64,000 bases of DNA from contig CACBTF010000001.1 of assembly GCA_902542165.1 (NCBI GenBank), positions 1 to 64,000 of the forward strand. The letters are read 5' to 3'. Below the pieces are notes generated by a model. That model saw only the letters and a program-made list of their open reading frames with translations. It was not told the origin of the DNA and did no database searches. The position numbers and the translations under genes were made by a program. Positions 37,690 through 46,685 of the stretch are shown in pieces. The stretch is from an uncultured Pelagibacteraceae bacterium. Lineage in GTDB: Bacteria; Pseudomonadota; Alphaproteobacteria; Pelagibacterales; Pelagibacteraceae. Positions within the stretch are counted from its first letter, which is position 1. Every line of letters starts with the position of its first letter.

Positions 37690-39257
37690 TAATTAGTATT
37701 TATTTTATCTTTCATTAACTCAATTGTCTCTTTCAATCCGAAGAAGCTGACAAAATAACCCATCCTAGGGCCATTTTCTTCTCCAAATACAACTTCATAA
37801 ATTAATTTAAACCAATCTCTCAAATTTTGTTCGTATCCATTTTCTTTCCCTGTAGCATAAACAATAGTTTGTATTTCCTCAGGCTTTAAGTTTTGATTTA
37901 TTTCAGATAATTTTTTAACAAGATTATCTAAAGCTCTCTTTTCACTTGATGAAGGCTTTTTAAATCTTTTATTTGGTTCAACTTTATCTTTAAAATAATT
38001 TATAGCACACTCTGTTAAACCATCTAAAATAGGATAATCTTTAGGTTTTATTTCTTGATGAAATCTATTTATAAATTTCCATAAAATTTTTTTATTATCT
38101 GCGTTACTAGACCCAACTAAATTCAATAACATTGAAAAAGGCATTACAATTTTCTCAGTTGGTGGTTTTCCATTGTGTATGTGCCAAACTGGATTTAAAA
38201 TTTTATCTTTTTCATTTTGGGATGGAAATTTTTCGATGCTCGTTAAATACTCATCAACTGTTTTAGGTACAACTTCTGTATAAAGTTTTTTAGCTCTTTT
38301 TGGATTTGGATACATATAAAGTGACAAGCTCTCTGGTGATGCGTATCTGAGCCACTGATCTATAGAAATTCCATTTCCTTTAGATTTAGAGATTTTTTCT
38401 CCTTTTTCGTCTAAAAAAAGTTCATACGCAAAACCATTCGGAGGATTTTTTCCAAGTGTTTTACAAATTTTATTAGATAAAATAGCACTCTCTGTTAAAT
38501 CTTTTCCATACATTTCAAAATCAACATCGAAAGTGAACCATCTCATTGCCCAATCTACTTTCCACTGAAGTTTAGATTTTCCATCTAAAATGCTTGTTTC
38601 AATTTTTTCACCACTGTTGTTGAAGACTGCCTTTCCAGTTTTCTTGTCTATTTCTAATAATGGTATTTCCAACACTTTTCCGGTTTTAGGACAAATTGGT
38701 AAAAATGGACAGTATGTTTTTCTTCTTTCTTCTCGCAGAGTTGGAAGAATAATATTCATTACGTCCTCATATTTTTCTGCAACTCTTAAAAGTGATTTAT
38801 TGAAAACACCATTTTTATAATTTTCTGTCGAGCTTTTAAAGATAAATTTAAAATTAAACCTATTTAAAAATTCTTTAAGCATCTCGTTATTATGCTCACC
38901 AAAGCTATTATACTTTTTAAAAGGATCAGGAATATTTGTTAATGGTTTCCCTAAATTTTCTTTCAAAACTTGAGCGTTAATAATATTATCAGGAACTTTT
39001 CTTAATCCATCCATATCATCAGAGAATGTAATCAATTCATTATTAATTTTTTCTATGTGATTTAAAGCATTTATCATCATAGTAGTCCTTGCGACTTCAC
39101 CGAAAGTCCCTATATGTGGTAATCCACTTGGCCCATAACCAGTCTGAAAAGTTATTTTACCTTTTTTTTTTATAATGTCTTTTCTGTCTTTTAAAAGCTT
39201 TCTGATTTCAACAAATGGCCAAGATGAAGTAGATTGAATTATGTTATTATCCAGCAT
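37689..39257 (-). CDS. lysS: Class I lysyl-tRNA synthetase
   Basis: Charges tRNA-Lys. This is the archaeal-type class I form (LysRS1), not the class II enzyme of most bacteria; class I LysRS is regular in Alphaproteobacteria. It is 522 aa. The HIGH-like motif is GPSGLPHIGTFGEVARTT (HIG at 48-50) and the KMSKS-like motif KISKSKGNGISIDQW. The C-terminal half is the helical anticodon-binding cage. Its start lies 92 bp from the divergent trkH-type gene. Confidence 0.96.
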   Translation of the reverse strand: MLDNNIIQSTSSWPFVEIRKLLKDRKDIIKKKGKITFQTGYGPSGLPHIGTFGEVARTTMMINALNHIEKINNELITFSDDMDGLRKVPDNIINAQVLKENLGKPLTNIPDPFKKYNSFGEHNNEMLKEFLNRFNFKFIFKSSTENYKNGVFNKSLLRVAEKYEDVMNIILPTLREERRKTYCPFLPICPKTGKVLEIPLLEIDKKTGKAVFNNSGEKIETSILDGKSKLQWKVDWAMRWFTFDVDFEMYGKDLTESAILSNKICKTLGKNPPNGFAYELFLDEKGEKISKSKGNGISIDQWLRYASPESLSLYMYPNPKRAKKLYTEVVPKTVDEYLTSIEKFPSQNEKDKILNPVWHIHNGKPPTEKIVMPFSMLLNLVGSSNADNKKILWKFINRFHQEIKPKDYPILDGLTECAINYFKDKVEPNKRFKKPSSSEKRALDNLVKKLSEINQNLKPEEIQTIVYATGKENGYEQNLRDWFKLIYEVVFGEENGPRMGYFVSFFGLKETIELMKDKINTN

Positions 39258-39349
39258 AGTAATGGTTTATTAAATTTTATATGCAAAATACAGATATAAT
39301 TACGTCATATTAAGTTGAATTTTAAAACTATTTAAATAATCTTATTTTA

Positions 39350-40798
39350 ATGGCTAACAACAAAACAGTTTTTTTCCTAATCGGCATATTACTTATAGTG
39401 TTAGGGCTTTCGATGCTAGCGCCTTATACAATGCAAGTTATATATGAAGAAAATAGCCACAGCTTTATATCATCCTCTTTCGTAACAATATTTATTGGGA
39501 TTTTATGTATATTAGCTAATCTAGAAAAAGATTTAAAATTAAATCTTAGACAAACCTTTTTATTCTCAACTCTTGCTTGGGTCACAGTCGCAATTTTTGG
39601 AAGCTTGCCATTTATATTATCCAGCCAAGAATTTTCGTTCAGTGACGCTTTTTTTGAAAGTATGTCAGGTATAACAACTACAGGTGCAACTGTAATATCG
39701 GATTTAGATAATAGTCCCAAAAGTATTCTATTATGGAGAGCTATCATGCAATGGTTGGGTGGGATAGGTATAGTTGTGATGGCAATTACAATTTTACCGC
39801 TATTAAAGGTTGGTGGAATGCAGCTTTTCAAAATGGAAGGTCCAGATAGCACTGAAAAAATTTTACCAAGAACTGTTGAAGTGGCAGCTATTATAATTTC
39901 AACCTATATAATTCTTACCATTTTTTGTGGTTTTTTTTATTGGATATTTGGAATGACAATTTTTGATAGTGTTTGTCATGCAATGACAACCATAGCAACT
40001 GGTGGCTTTTCGACTCATAATGATTCAATTGGTTTTTTCAAAAATTCAAATATAGAAATAGTTGCAAGTGTTTTCATTATTTTAGGTAGTATACCTTTTA
40101 TCTCTTATTTAAAATTTTCTCAGGGAAATAAAAAAATATTTTTTCAAGATGTACAAATTAAAGGTTTAATATATCTTTTAGCTTTCTCAATTTTAATTAT
40201 GTTTCTTTACTTATTATTCATAAATTATGAAAGCAATCTATTTGAAAAAATAAGAATTTCCTCATTCAATGTAATTTCTATCTTATCAGGCACGGGTTAT
40301 GTCACAGATGATTTTGGACTATGGGGAAAATTTTCTTTAATTTTCTTCTTGTTTTTAATGTTTATCGGCGGATGTGCTGGCTCTACCGCATGTGGTATTA
40401 AAATTTTTAGATTACAAATGCTTTTAATTTTTCTAAAGAACCAGGTAAAAAAATTGATTTACCCAAACAGTGTGATCTTGACTAAATATAATAATCAAAA
40501 AATTTCAGATGATTTTATAAGATCTGTAATAATCTTTATTTTTTCATTTTTGTTTATTTTTTTAATTATTGCTATGCTTCTTTCAATTAGCGGATTAGAT
40601 TTTGTAACATCAATTTCGGGAGCTGCAAGTTCTATTTCTAATGTAGGACCAGGATTAGGTGAAATTATTGGACCTGATGGAAATTATAAAAGTTTACCTA
40701 ATTTATCAAAATGGATTTTAGCGACTGGTATGTTGCTTGGTAGATTAGAATTATTTGCTGTCCTAGTGCTTTTCTTTCCATCTTTTTGGAGAAATTAA
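39350..40798 (+). CDS. TrkH-family potassium uptake protein
   Basis: 482 residues, polytopic (about 10-12 hydrophobic segments) with repeated pore-like loops: ESMSGITTTGATVISDL, WLGGIGIVVMAITILPLL, TTIATGGFSTH and GGCAGSTACGIKIFR. These are the selectivity-filter repeats of TrkH/KtrB K+ transporters. TrkA regulators are not seen in the window. It lies 3 nt before the MFS gene in the same direction. Confidence 0.93.
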   Translation: MANNKTVFFLIGILLIVLGLSMLAPYTMQVIYEENSHSFISSSFVTIFIGILCILANLEKDLKLNLRQTFLFSTLAWVTVAIFGSLPFILSSQEFSFSDAFFESMSGITTTGATVISDLDNSPKSILLWRAIMQWLGGIGIVVMAITILPLLKVGGMQLFKMEGPDSTEKILPRTVEVAAIIISTYIILTIFCGFFYWIFGMTIFDSVCHAMTTIATGGFSTHNDSIGFFKNSNIEIVASVFIILGSIPFISYLKFSQGNKKIFFQDVQIKGLIYLLAFSILIMFLYLLFINYESNLFEKIRISSFNVISILSGTGYVTDDFGLWGKFSLIFFLFLMFIGGCAGSTACGIKIFRLQMLLIFLKNQVKKLIYPNSVILTKYNNQKISDDFIRSVIIFIFSFLFIFLIIAMLLSISGLDFVTSISGAASSISNVGPGLGEIIGPDGNYKSLPNLSKWILATGMLLGRLELFAVLVLFFPSFWRN

Positions 40799-40801
40799 GT
40801 T

Positions 40802-42175
40802 ATGAAAATATATAAAAAACAATCACTCGCTGAAACTTTCTCTGTTTATTTTGATATTAGAATGTTTAAAATATTACTTCTTGGTGCAATAAGTGGTTTT
40901 CCTTGGGTCATTATTGGAAGCAGTTTAAGTCTATGGTTAAAAGAAGACGGTTTAAGCAGAAGCACTATAGGCTGGGCTGGGTTGATTTTTGCAGTTTATG
41001 CTTTCAATTATTTATGGGCTCCAATTATAGATAGAGTAAAAATTCCTTGGTTGACAAATAAAATTGGTCATAGGCGTGGCTGGATTGTTTTAATGCAAAC
41101 TATCATATTAATTAGTTTAATTTTTTGGAGTTTGATTGAGCCGTCTACAAATTTAGCATTAGTAATAAGTGTTGGGCTTATAATTGCTATTGCTTCAGCG
41201 ACACAAGATATAACCGTCGATGCATTAAGAATTGAACAAATTGGAGAGAACGAGGGAAAATCTATGCAGGCTGGTGCAGCGATGGCAGTGGTAGGTTGGT
41301 GGACTGGGTATAAGTTAGGCGGTGTAGTGGCCCTTACCTCAGCAGAATTCTTTCAAAATTTTGGTTTTGAAAATTATTGGCAAATAACTTTTCTAGTTCT
41401 AGGAGCTTTAATTATAGCCTGTAACATTGGTTTAATGTTTGTAAACGAGGCTTTGCAAACAGATAGAAGCGACACTCAAAAAAGAACAGATAAAATGATT
41501 GAAGATAAATTAGGTACTTCAAACTTTTTAACAAAAACTATTGCATGGATTACCGGGACAGTTGCAGGTCCAATAATTAGCTTTTTTAAAAAAAATGGTT
41601 TTAATATTGCTTTAGCAATATTAGCTTTTATTTTTCTTTTTAAAATCGGGGAGGCTTTTCTTGGTAGAATGTCAGTAATTTTTTATAAGGAAATTGGTTT
41701 TACAAAGACAGATATAGCATTGTATTCCAAAGGTCTTGGGTGGTTAACCACTGTAATTTTTACACTGCTAGGTGGTTTGTTTGCTATTAGATCTGGTGTG
41801 GTAAAAGCTATGTTTATTTCAGGAATACTGATGGCCTCAACAAATTTACTTTTTTCTTTATTGGCATGGTCAGGGAAATCAGAATTATTGTTTGCTATTG
41901 CAGTAATATTTGATGATATGGCAGCAGCCTTTGCCACGGTTGCGTTTGTAGCTTTTATTTCGATGCTAGTAGATAGAACTTACACTGCAACACAATATGC
42001 TTTATTAGCTTCGATCGGAACAGCAGGACGAACAACTTTAGCGGCATCCTCTGGGGCTTTAGTTGATTGGTTAAATGGAGACTGGGGTATATTTTTTATT
42101 ATCACTGCAATAATGGTAATTCCATCTCTTATATTTCTTTACATGATAAGACATAAACTTAATTTAAATGATTAA
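40802..42175 (+). CDS. MFS permease, AmpG-like
   Basis: 457 residues with about 12 hydrophobic segments. The motif ASATQDITVDALRIEQI in the middle of the first half is typical of AmpG-like muropeptide permeases, and LSLWLKEDGLSRSTIGWAGL follows the first helix. AmpG imports anhydromuropeptides for cell-wall recycling. The next gene is an NlpC/P60 peptidase (overlap 8 nt), which fits peptidoglycan recycling, but other substrates cannot be excluded. Confidence 0.85.
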   Translation: MKIYKKQSLAETFSVYFDIRMFKILLLGAISGFPWVIIGSSLSLWLKEDGLSRSTIGWAGLIFAVYAFNYLWAPIIDRVKIPWLTNKIGHRRGWIVLMQTIILISLIFWSLIEPSTNLALVISVGLIIAIASATQDITVDALRIEQIGENEGKSMQAGAAMAVVGWWTGYKLGGVVALTSAEFFQNFGFENYWQITFLVLGALIIACNIGLMFVNEALQTDRSDTQKRTDKMIEDKLGTSNFLTKTIAWITGTVAGPIISFFKKNGFNIALAILAFIFLFKIGEAFLGRMSVIFYKEIGFTKTDIALYSKGLGWLTTVIFTLLGGLFAIRSGVVKAMFISGILMASTNLLFSLLAWSGKSELLFAIAVIFDDMAAAFATVAFVAFISMLVDRTYTATQYALLASIGTAGRTTLAASSGALVDWLNGDWGIFFIITAIMVIPSLIFLYMIRHKLNLND

Positions 42176-42905
42176 ATATTTTACAAATAATTTTTCAGTA
42201 ATAAATCTTTATAAGAAACCTTCGTCAGAATCTGAAATAGTTACACAAATGATTTATGGTGAAAGCTTTTCTATAACTAAGAAATCAAAAAAATGGCTTA
42301 AGATAAAAATTAAAGAAGATAATTATAAAGGTTATATATTAAATAAAAAATATTCTACTTTTTTAAAACCAACCCATAAAGTAAATTTATTAAAGGCGAA
42401 AATTTATAAATTTCCAAATAAAATTAAAAAAGGAGAAATCACCTTTGGCTCTAAAATTAGAGTAATTGACCAAGATTCAAAATCATTTAAATTTGCTGGA
42501 GGATGGATAAGCAAACAAGATGTAAAGCCGATTTTGTTTAAAGAAAAAAACCCTTTTAGAAAAATTACATATTTTAAAAATATAAGATATAAGTGGGGCG
42601 GTAAATCTTTTAAAGGAATTGATTGCTCGGCACTTGTACAAATTTTTTTGAATTTTAATAATAAATTTTGCCCGAGAGATGCTAAAGATCAGGTTAAATA
42701 TTTCAAAAAAAATGTAAAATTAAAAAACATAAAAAAAAATGATATGATTTATTGGAGAGGCCATGTTGCTGTAGCATTATCAAATAAAAAATTAATTCAT
42801 GCTTATGGACCAATGAAGAAAACTGTTATAATGGGTATCAATCAAACAATTAAAAGAATTAAAAGTACTGCCAGACTTAATATAATTGGAATTAAAAGGC
42901 TTTAA
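42168..42905 (+). CDS. NlpC/P60 family cysteine peptidase with SH3-like domain
   Basis: 245 residues. An N-terminal bacterial SH3-like segment (about 10-120) is followed by an NlpC/P60 domain: catalytic Cys153 in GIDCSALVQIF, His199 in GHVAVAL, and polar His211 in HAYGPM. It cuts D-Glu/DAP-type peptide bonds of wall fragments. No signal peptide was seen, so it would work in the cytoplasm on fragments brought in by the neighbouring AmpG-like permease. Overlaps that gene by 8 nt. Confidence 0.93.
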   Translation: MIKYFTNNFSVINLYKKPSSESEIVTQMIYGESFSITKKSKKWLKIKIKEDNYKGYILNKKYSTFLKPTHKVNLLKAKIYKFPNKIKKGEITFGSKIRVIDQDSKSFKFAGGWISKQDVKPILFKEKNPFRKITYFKNIRYKWGGKSFKGIDCSALVQIFLNFNNKFCPRDAKDQVKYFKKNVKLKNIKKNDMIYWRGHVAVALSNKKLIHAYGPMKKTVIMGINQTIKRIKSTARLNIIGIKRL

Positions 42906-42944
42906 AAGCAAAGGCAGCTTCAGTCTCCCTCCACTGCCCCTGAA
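42904..42944 (-). terminator. Candidate terminator after the KAS III-type gene
   Basis: On the minus strand GGCAG (42938-42934) pairs with CTGCC (42917-42913) and is followed by TTTGCTTTT, resembling a rho-independent terminator 77 bp after the gene's stop. A second crossing stem (TTCAG with CTGAA) could form instead or together. This G+C-rich block is striking in so AT-rich a gap. The loop is long, so efficiency is doubtful. Confidence 0.4.
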
Positions 42945-43020
42945 AAAAATTTATCCGATTCATGAAATTAATAGAAGACTCTTTTAAGTTGTATGTGGAT
43001 ATGGTTATAAATATTAAAAT

Positions 43021-43908
43021 TCACCTATAAAATAAGGCTAATGAAGCTGATAACCCTACTCCAAAACCGCATATAACAAATTTCTTTTCTCTTTTAAATC
43101 TTATCATATTTTGCTTAAGCAGTAGTGGAATTGAAGAAGAAACAAGATTACCATAATTAGAAAAATTAACTGGAAAAAAAATTTTTTTATTAATTCTATT
43201 TTTTATTTGACTCATCACAACTTTACCAGCCTGATGTGAAAAAATACAATTTACATTTTTACTCAATTTTTTAATTTCTGGAATTACATCTTTTAGAGCA
43301 AATGAAACGACTGCTGGTCCATTCATATTTATTTCATCTTTAATCAAGCTAAGATCTTTTTCTGTGTTGAATGAATTTTTAAAAATTTTTTTTTTTAATT
43401 TAAAACCTTTTTTTTTGTAACTTATTAAAGTAGCTGCCGCACCATCGCTAAATAAACATCTTGTAGCTTTATTATTTTTACTTATAAATTTAGAATAGGT
43501 ATCAGAAGTAACTAGTAAAATTTTAGATTTTTTGTCATTTTTAACTAAGCCATAACTTATTATTAGAGCATCAACAAACCCTGTACATCCTAGGTTTAAG
43601 TTTAAACAATGAGCTTGTGAGAGAGCAAGTTTGCTGGATAAAAAATTTGAAATACCAGGAAATCTTAAATTTTGGGTATTTGTAACACTTATTATATGTG
43701 TAATATTTTTAAGCTTATTTTTCTTAAATTTTTTACATGCTTTTATTGCTAAACTTTCAGCGGTCTCGTTATATTTAGCAATAGTTCTACTTTTAATTCC
43801 TGTAAGATTATAAATAGTCCCTTTTTTTAAATTAAATTTATTTTCTATAATGTCATTTTTTTCAGTAACGGACCCTAGTGCAACGTGTATTTCATCAATT
43901 TCAATCAT
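43021..43908 (-). CDS. 3-oxoacyl-ACP synthase III-like enzyme
   Basis: 295 residues with the thiolase-like fold of KAS III (FabH). All three catalytic residues are visible: Cys108 in LNLGCTGFVDAL, His225 in FSHQAGK and Asn254 in NYGNLVSSSIP. SDGAAATLIS is also typical. It is shorter and far more Lys/Asn-rich than a housekeeping FabH (about 320 aa) and lies with an ACP and a reductase, so a dedicated role in making a special acyl group is likely. It overlaps the SDR gene by one base. Confidence 0.88.
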   Translation of the reverse strand: MIEIDEIHVALGSVTEKNDIIENKFNLKKGTIYNLTGIKSRTIAKYNETAESLAIKACKKFKKNKLKNITHIISVTNTQNLRFPGISNFLSSKLALSQAHCLNLNLGCTGFVDALIISYGLVKNDKKSKILLVTSDTYSKFISKNNKATRCLFSDGAAATLISYKKKGFKLKKKIFKNSFNTEKDLSLIKDEINMNGPAVVSFALKDVIPEIKKLSKNVNCIFSHQAGKVVMSQIKNRINKKIFFPVNFSNYGNLVSSSIPLLLKQNMIRFKREKKFVICGFGVGLSASLALFYR

Positions 43909-44537
43909 TATAATATTTTAATATTTTTTTTATTAATTTTTTTATTATTTAAAATATTTGATATCTTTTTTATTACATTTTTTATAGAATTATATTTTTT
44001 TTTAGTATTGGTTAATTTTTTAACCCTAATACCCATTTCATTTTTTATCAAGCCAAGCGAGATACTATTAATTCTTACTTTTCGTTTTCTTTGCTCGTTA
44101 CTAAGAATTTTAGCAGAAAAACTTAAAGCGTTCTTTGAAATACTATAATTAGCATTACCGATTAAATCTTCAAAACCTGCAATTGATGAAATGAAATATA
44201 TAGCTCCATTTTTTTTTAATAGTTTTTTCTTAATTACAAAAGATGAGATTTCCATTGGAATTAAGAAATTTATTTTGAAATCTTTTAAGAAATTCTTGCT
44301 ATTGAATGTGCTTAAAAATGAATAAGAAAAATATCCATTGAATATAACTACATTATCATATTTTTGAGTAATTTTTTTTTGTAATTTATTTAAAGATGAA
44401 ACGTTATAATTATCTATTTTAAAAACTTTATTATAAACATTATTATTTTTTTTTAAAGACACCGAGTCAGTATTTTTAAATTTTTTAGCAAGTTGTAAAG
44501 CTATATTACTTGAACCACCAAAGAAAAGATTGTTCAT
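43908..44537 (-). CDS. Short-chain dehydrogenase/reductase
   Basis: 209 residues with a Rossmann fold: FGGSSNIALQLAKKF near the N-terminus, FNGYF, a catalytic Ser at 117-118, and the YxxxK pair Tyr131/Lys135 in NANYSISKNAL. It is shorter than FabG (about 245 aa) and very AT-rich. The place between KAS III and ACP genes makes 3-ketoacyl-ACP reduction the best guess. It overlaps the ACP by 4 nt (ATGA). Confidence 0.85.
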   Translation of the reverse strand: MNNLFFGGSSNIALQLAKKFKNTDSVSLKKNNNVYNKVFKIDNYNVSSLNKLQKKITQKYDNVVIFNGYFSYSFLSTFNSKNFLKDFKINFLIPMEISSFVIKKKLLKKNGAIYFISSIAGFEDLIGNANYSISKNALSFSAKILSNEQRKRKVRINSISLGLIKNEMGIRVKKLTNTKKKYNSIKNVIKKISNILNNKKINKKNIKIL

Positions 44538-44758
44538 TTTTTTTTGATTGTTTTTTCTATTAATTCATCAATGTCTTTAAAATAAACTATTTTTTTTAAT
44601 TTTTTTAAATCAAGGGATTTGGAAAACTTTTCATCTAAAATACCTATTAAATTTATCACGGTCATAGAGTCCCAATTAAAGTTTTCAACTTTTTCCTCTG
44701 GTTTAATTTTTTTTTTTTCTAAGCCGAATGATTTAGAAATTATATTCAAATGTTTCAT
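44534..44758 (-). CDS. Acyl carrier protein
   Basis: 74 residues. Phosphopantetheine attachment is expected at Ser31 in NFNWDSMTVINLIGILDEKF (DSM in place of the common DSL). The following helix and KFSKSLDLKKLKKIVYFKDI are ACP-like. Not the housekeeping AcpP, which is strongly acidic; this one is basic overall. It is the dedicated carrier of the neighbouring KAS III and reductase. Confidence 0.85.
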   Translation of the reverse strand: MKHLNIISKSFGLEKKKIKPEEKVENFNWDSMTVINLIGILDEKFSKSLDLKKLKKIVYFKDIDELIEKTIKKK

Positions 44759-44837
44759 TTATAATTAGTTATTAAAGATGGTTATACATTGATATTAAAA
44801 AAACAACAATCTTCTATATTTATAAATAGCATGATAT

Positions 44838-45632
44838 CTAGAGTGATAATTCAGAATTAAAAGGTAAGATAAAATTTTCAGTTTTATGATTTTTAATTAG
44901 CCATACGTTGGTATTTCTAGTTGCATTATTTTTAGAAAAAAAATTAATTTTAATAACACGATATTTAATTGCTAATTTAAGTAATTTAAACAGATTAACT
45001 TTATTATTATTAGCCAAATAAATATTTAAAATATTAAAACTTAATCTAAATTTTTTATGAGTGTTAACTGAAAAAAAACCAGTGTCTTCAGTATTTTGAT
45101 AATCTAAATTTTGCACATCCTTTAATGGTAGAATTTTACTCGTCCTGAGGTATGTCTTTTTAAATAAAGGCAAAATACTGAAAAAAGGAAATTTATTACA
45201 AACACCAATCTCATGCCTGTCTACTTCCATTTGAATAAAATTTAGTGACTTAAAAATCTTACAAGCAGCAGCACTAGGAGTATAATCTGTAATTATTTTG
45301 TCATCGAGAGCTTCGACTAAATCCTTTGCAAAAGTAATAGCTTCAATGCCTCTATGACTTTGTAATGCAAACCAAGATGAAAGATTAATCACATCCTTTC
45401 CTTCGAGAAAGCTTCGACCTTGGTAAAATAATAATACTGCAATAACAATTTTTCCATTCTCCTTGTATATTGCACCATATGGAGTTTTTTGCTCTTTACT
45501 ATTTAATCTCTCTAATATTCTGTTGCTTTTTTCATCATTCCATGAAAATCCTTTTTGAAGAAATTTGATTGCTTCCACTAGTAATTTTGATTGTGTTATT
45601 AAATTAAAGCCATCATTTATTTTTTTTTCCAT
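44838..45632 (-). CDS. GNAT-like acyltransferase
   Basis: 264 residues. The middle part resembles a GNAT fold: FLQKGFSWNDEK near 29, GAIYKENGKIVIAVLLFYQG, LSSWFALQSHRGIEAITFAK and YTPSAAACKIFKSLNFIQME with the usual late-helix Phe. No exact acceptor motif is recognised. It lies upstream of the ACP/SDR/KAS III genes on the same strand (79-bp gap), so it may transfer the acyl group that they make. Could also be an unrelated surface-glycan gene. Confidence 0.6.
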   Translation of the reverse strand: MEKKINDGFNLITQSKLLVEAIKFLQKGFSWNDEKSNRILERLNSKEQKTPYGAIYKENGKIVIAVLLFYQGRSFLEGKDVINLSSWFALQSHRGIEAITFAKDLVEALDDKIITDYTPSAAACKIFKSLNFIQMEVDRHEIGVCNKFPFFSILPLFKKTYLRTSKILPLKDVQNLDYQNTEDTGFFSVNTHKKFRLSFNILNIYLANNNKVNLFKLLKLAIKYRVIKINFFSKNNATRNTNVWLIKNHKTENFILPFNSELSL

Positions 45633-45670
45633 ATAGGGACCTAATTTTAATTAAGCATAAAACTTACGCT

Positions 45671-45700
45671 TTGAAATAATTTAATTTAAGTTAATATAAT
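45671..45700 (+). promoter_or_regulatory. Sigma-70 promoter of DUF2334 gene
   Basis: TTGAAA (45671-45676), 18-nt spacer, and a perfect TATAAT (45695-45700), 26 nt before the ATG. It lies in the 93-bp divergent gap between the GNAT-like and DUF2334 genes. It is one of the two best promoter matches in the window. Confidence 0.6.
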
Positions 45701-45725
45701 TTTAAATATTTTTTTATAAAAAGAT

Positions 45726-46511
45726 ATGAATAATTTTCTTAAAAATTTTATCAATAGTAATACAGGAATGTTAATTAGAATAGATGATATAGCTGAAAAC
45801 ATGAACTGGGAATTAATGGAAAAATGTGAAGTATTATTTGATAAATACAATATTAAACCTGTGCTAGGTGTAATACCTAATAATCAAGACAAAGAGCTAA
45901 TGAATTATGAGAGAAAAGAAAATTTTTGGGACATTGTTCGAAATTGGAACAAAAAAGGATGGGAAATATCTATGCACGGAAATAATCATGTTTATGACAA
46001 AAAAACTTATAAAAAAGATTTTTTCAAATATGGAGGAAGTTCTGAATTTTTTGGTCATGATTATGATACCCAGAAAAATAAAATTGATGATGGTCTTAAA
46101 AAGTTTAATAATGAGAATTTGAAGATAAGGTCTTTTTTTGCACCTAATCATACTTATGATTTAAATACTTTTGAAGCATTAAAAAACTCTGGTATTAAAA
46201 ATATTTTAGATGGCTACGGTATATTGCCTTATAAAAAAAATGGACTTAATTTTATTCCTCAATTATTTTATAGAATAATTTTTTTACCTTTTGGAATTCA
46301 GTCTACACAAATCCATTTAAACTACTGGAAATATGAGGATTACAAAAAGTTTGAAGATTTTATAATTCAAAATCATGACAAAGTAATTTCTTTTGATCAA
46401 GCGCTTAAAAAATTAAATAATAATCTTATTTATTTATCTTTAAATTTTTTAATTAAAGTTTGTCTTCAAACTTTAAGGCTTAAAAAAAAATTAGTTAAAC
46501 AATACTTCTAA
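45726..46511 (+). CDS. DUF2334 polysaccharide deacetylase-like protein
   Basis: 261 residues. The NodB-like fold of carbohydrate deacetylases is suggested by LIRIDDIAEN (RxDD metal motif, near 16), KPVLGVIPNNQD, WEISMHGNNHVY with HGxxH-type ligands, FFAPNHTYD and a late IQSTQIHLNYWKYEDY. It has no signal peptide and a hydrophobic C-terminal end. It is likely to act on an intracellular glycan precursor. A good promoter lies 26-55 nt upstream. Confidence 0.78.
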   Translation: MNNFLKNFINSNTGMLIRIDDIAENMNWELMEKCEVLFDKYNIKPVLGVIPNNQDKELMNYERKENFWDIVRNWNKKGWEISMHGNNHVYDKKTYKKDFFKYGGSSEFFGHDYDTQKNKIDDGLKKFNNENLKIRSFFAPNHTYDLNTFEALKNSGIKNILDGYGILPYKKNGLNFIPQLFYRIIFLPFGIQSTQIHLNYWKYEDYKKFEDFIIQNHDKVISFDQALKKLNNNLIYLSLNFLIKVCLQTLRLKKKLVKQYF

Positions 46512-46564
46512 TAATCAAACTACTAACGACTCGTTATGTACTCGTTTATAAGCAATTATTAGCA

Positions 46565-46580
46565 ATATTGTGTGCAATAT
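46565..46580. repeat. Inverted repeat ATATTG-TGTG-CAATAT
   Basis: A perfect 6-bp inverted repeat with a 4-nt loop lies in the 84-bp gap between the DUF2334 stop and the 3' end of tRNA-Ser. A T6 run follows 5 nt later on the plus strand, so it could weakly end the DUF2334 transcript. GCAATAT also appears as a direct repeat. No integrase or att copy was found. Confidence 0.4.
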
Positions 46581-46595
46581 GAGTCTTTTTTGAAA

Positions 46596-46685
46596 TGGCG
46601 GAGAGAGAGGGATTCGAACCCTCGAAACAGTTTCCCGTTTACACGCTTTCCAAGCGTGCGCCTTCAACCACTCGGCCACCTCTCC
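46596..46685 (-). tRNA. tRNA-Ser (anticodon GGA)
   Basis: 90-nt class II tRNA with a long variable arm. Acceptor GGAGAGG pairs with TCTCTCC, the anticodon stem CACGC/GCGTG has loop TTGGAAA (anticodon GGA, reading UCC/UCU), the T arm is GAGGG-TTCGAAT-CCCTC, and CCA is encoded. Its first base is the G of the TAG stop of the upstream glycosyltransferase, exactly the arrangement seen at infA/tRNA-Phe. Confidence 0.97.

Noticed and set aside
42911-42951. tRNA-Ser-derived attachment site for the acyl-carrier module
   Set aside because: Only a vague CTCCCTC similarity, in the opposite orientation to tRNA-Ser, and no integrase or direct repeat was found.
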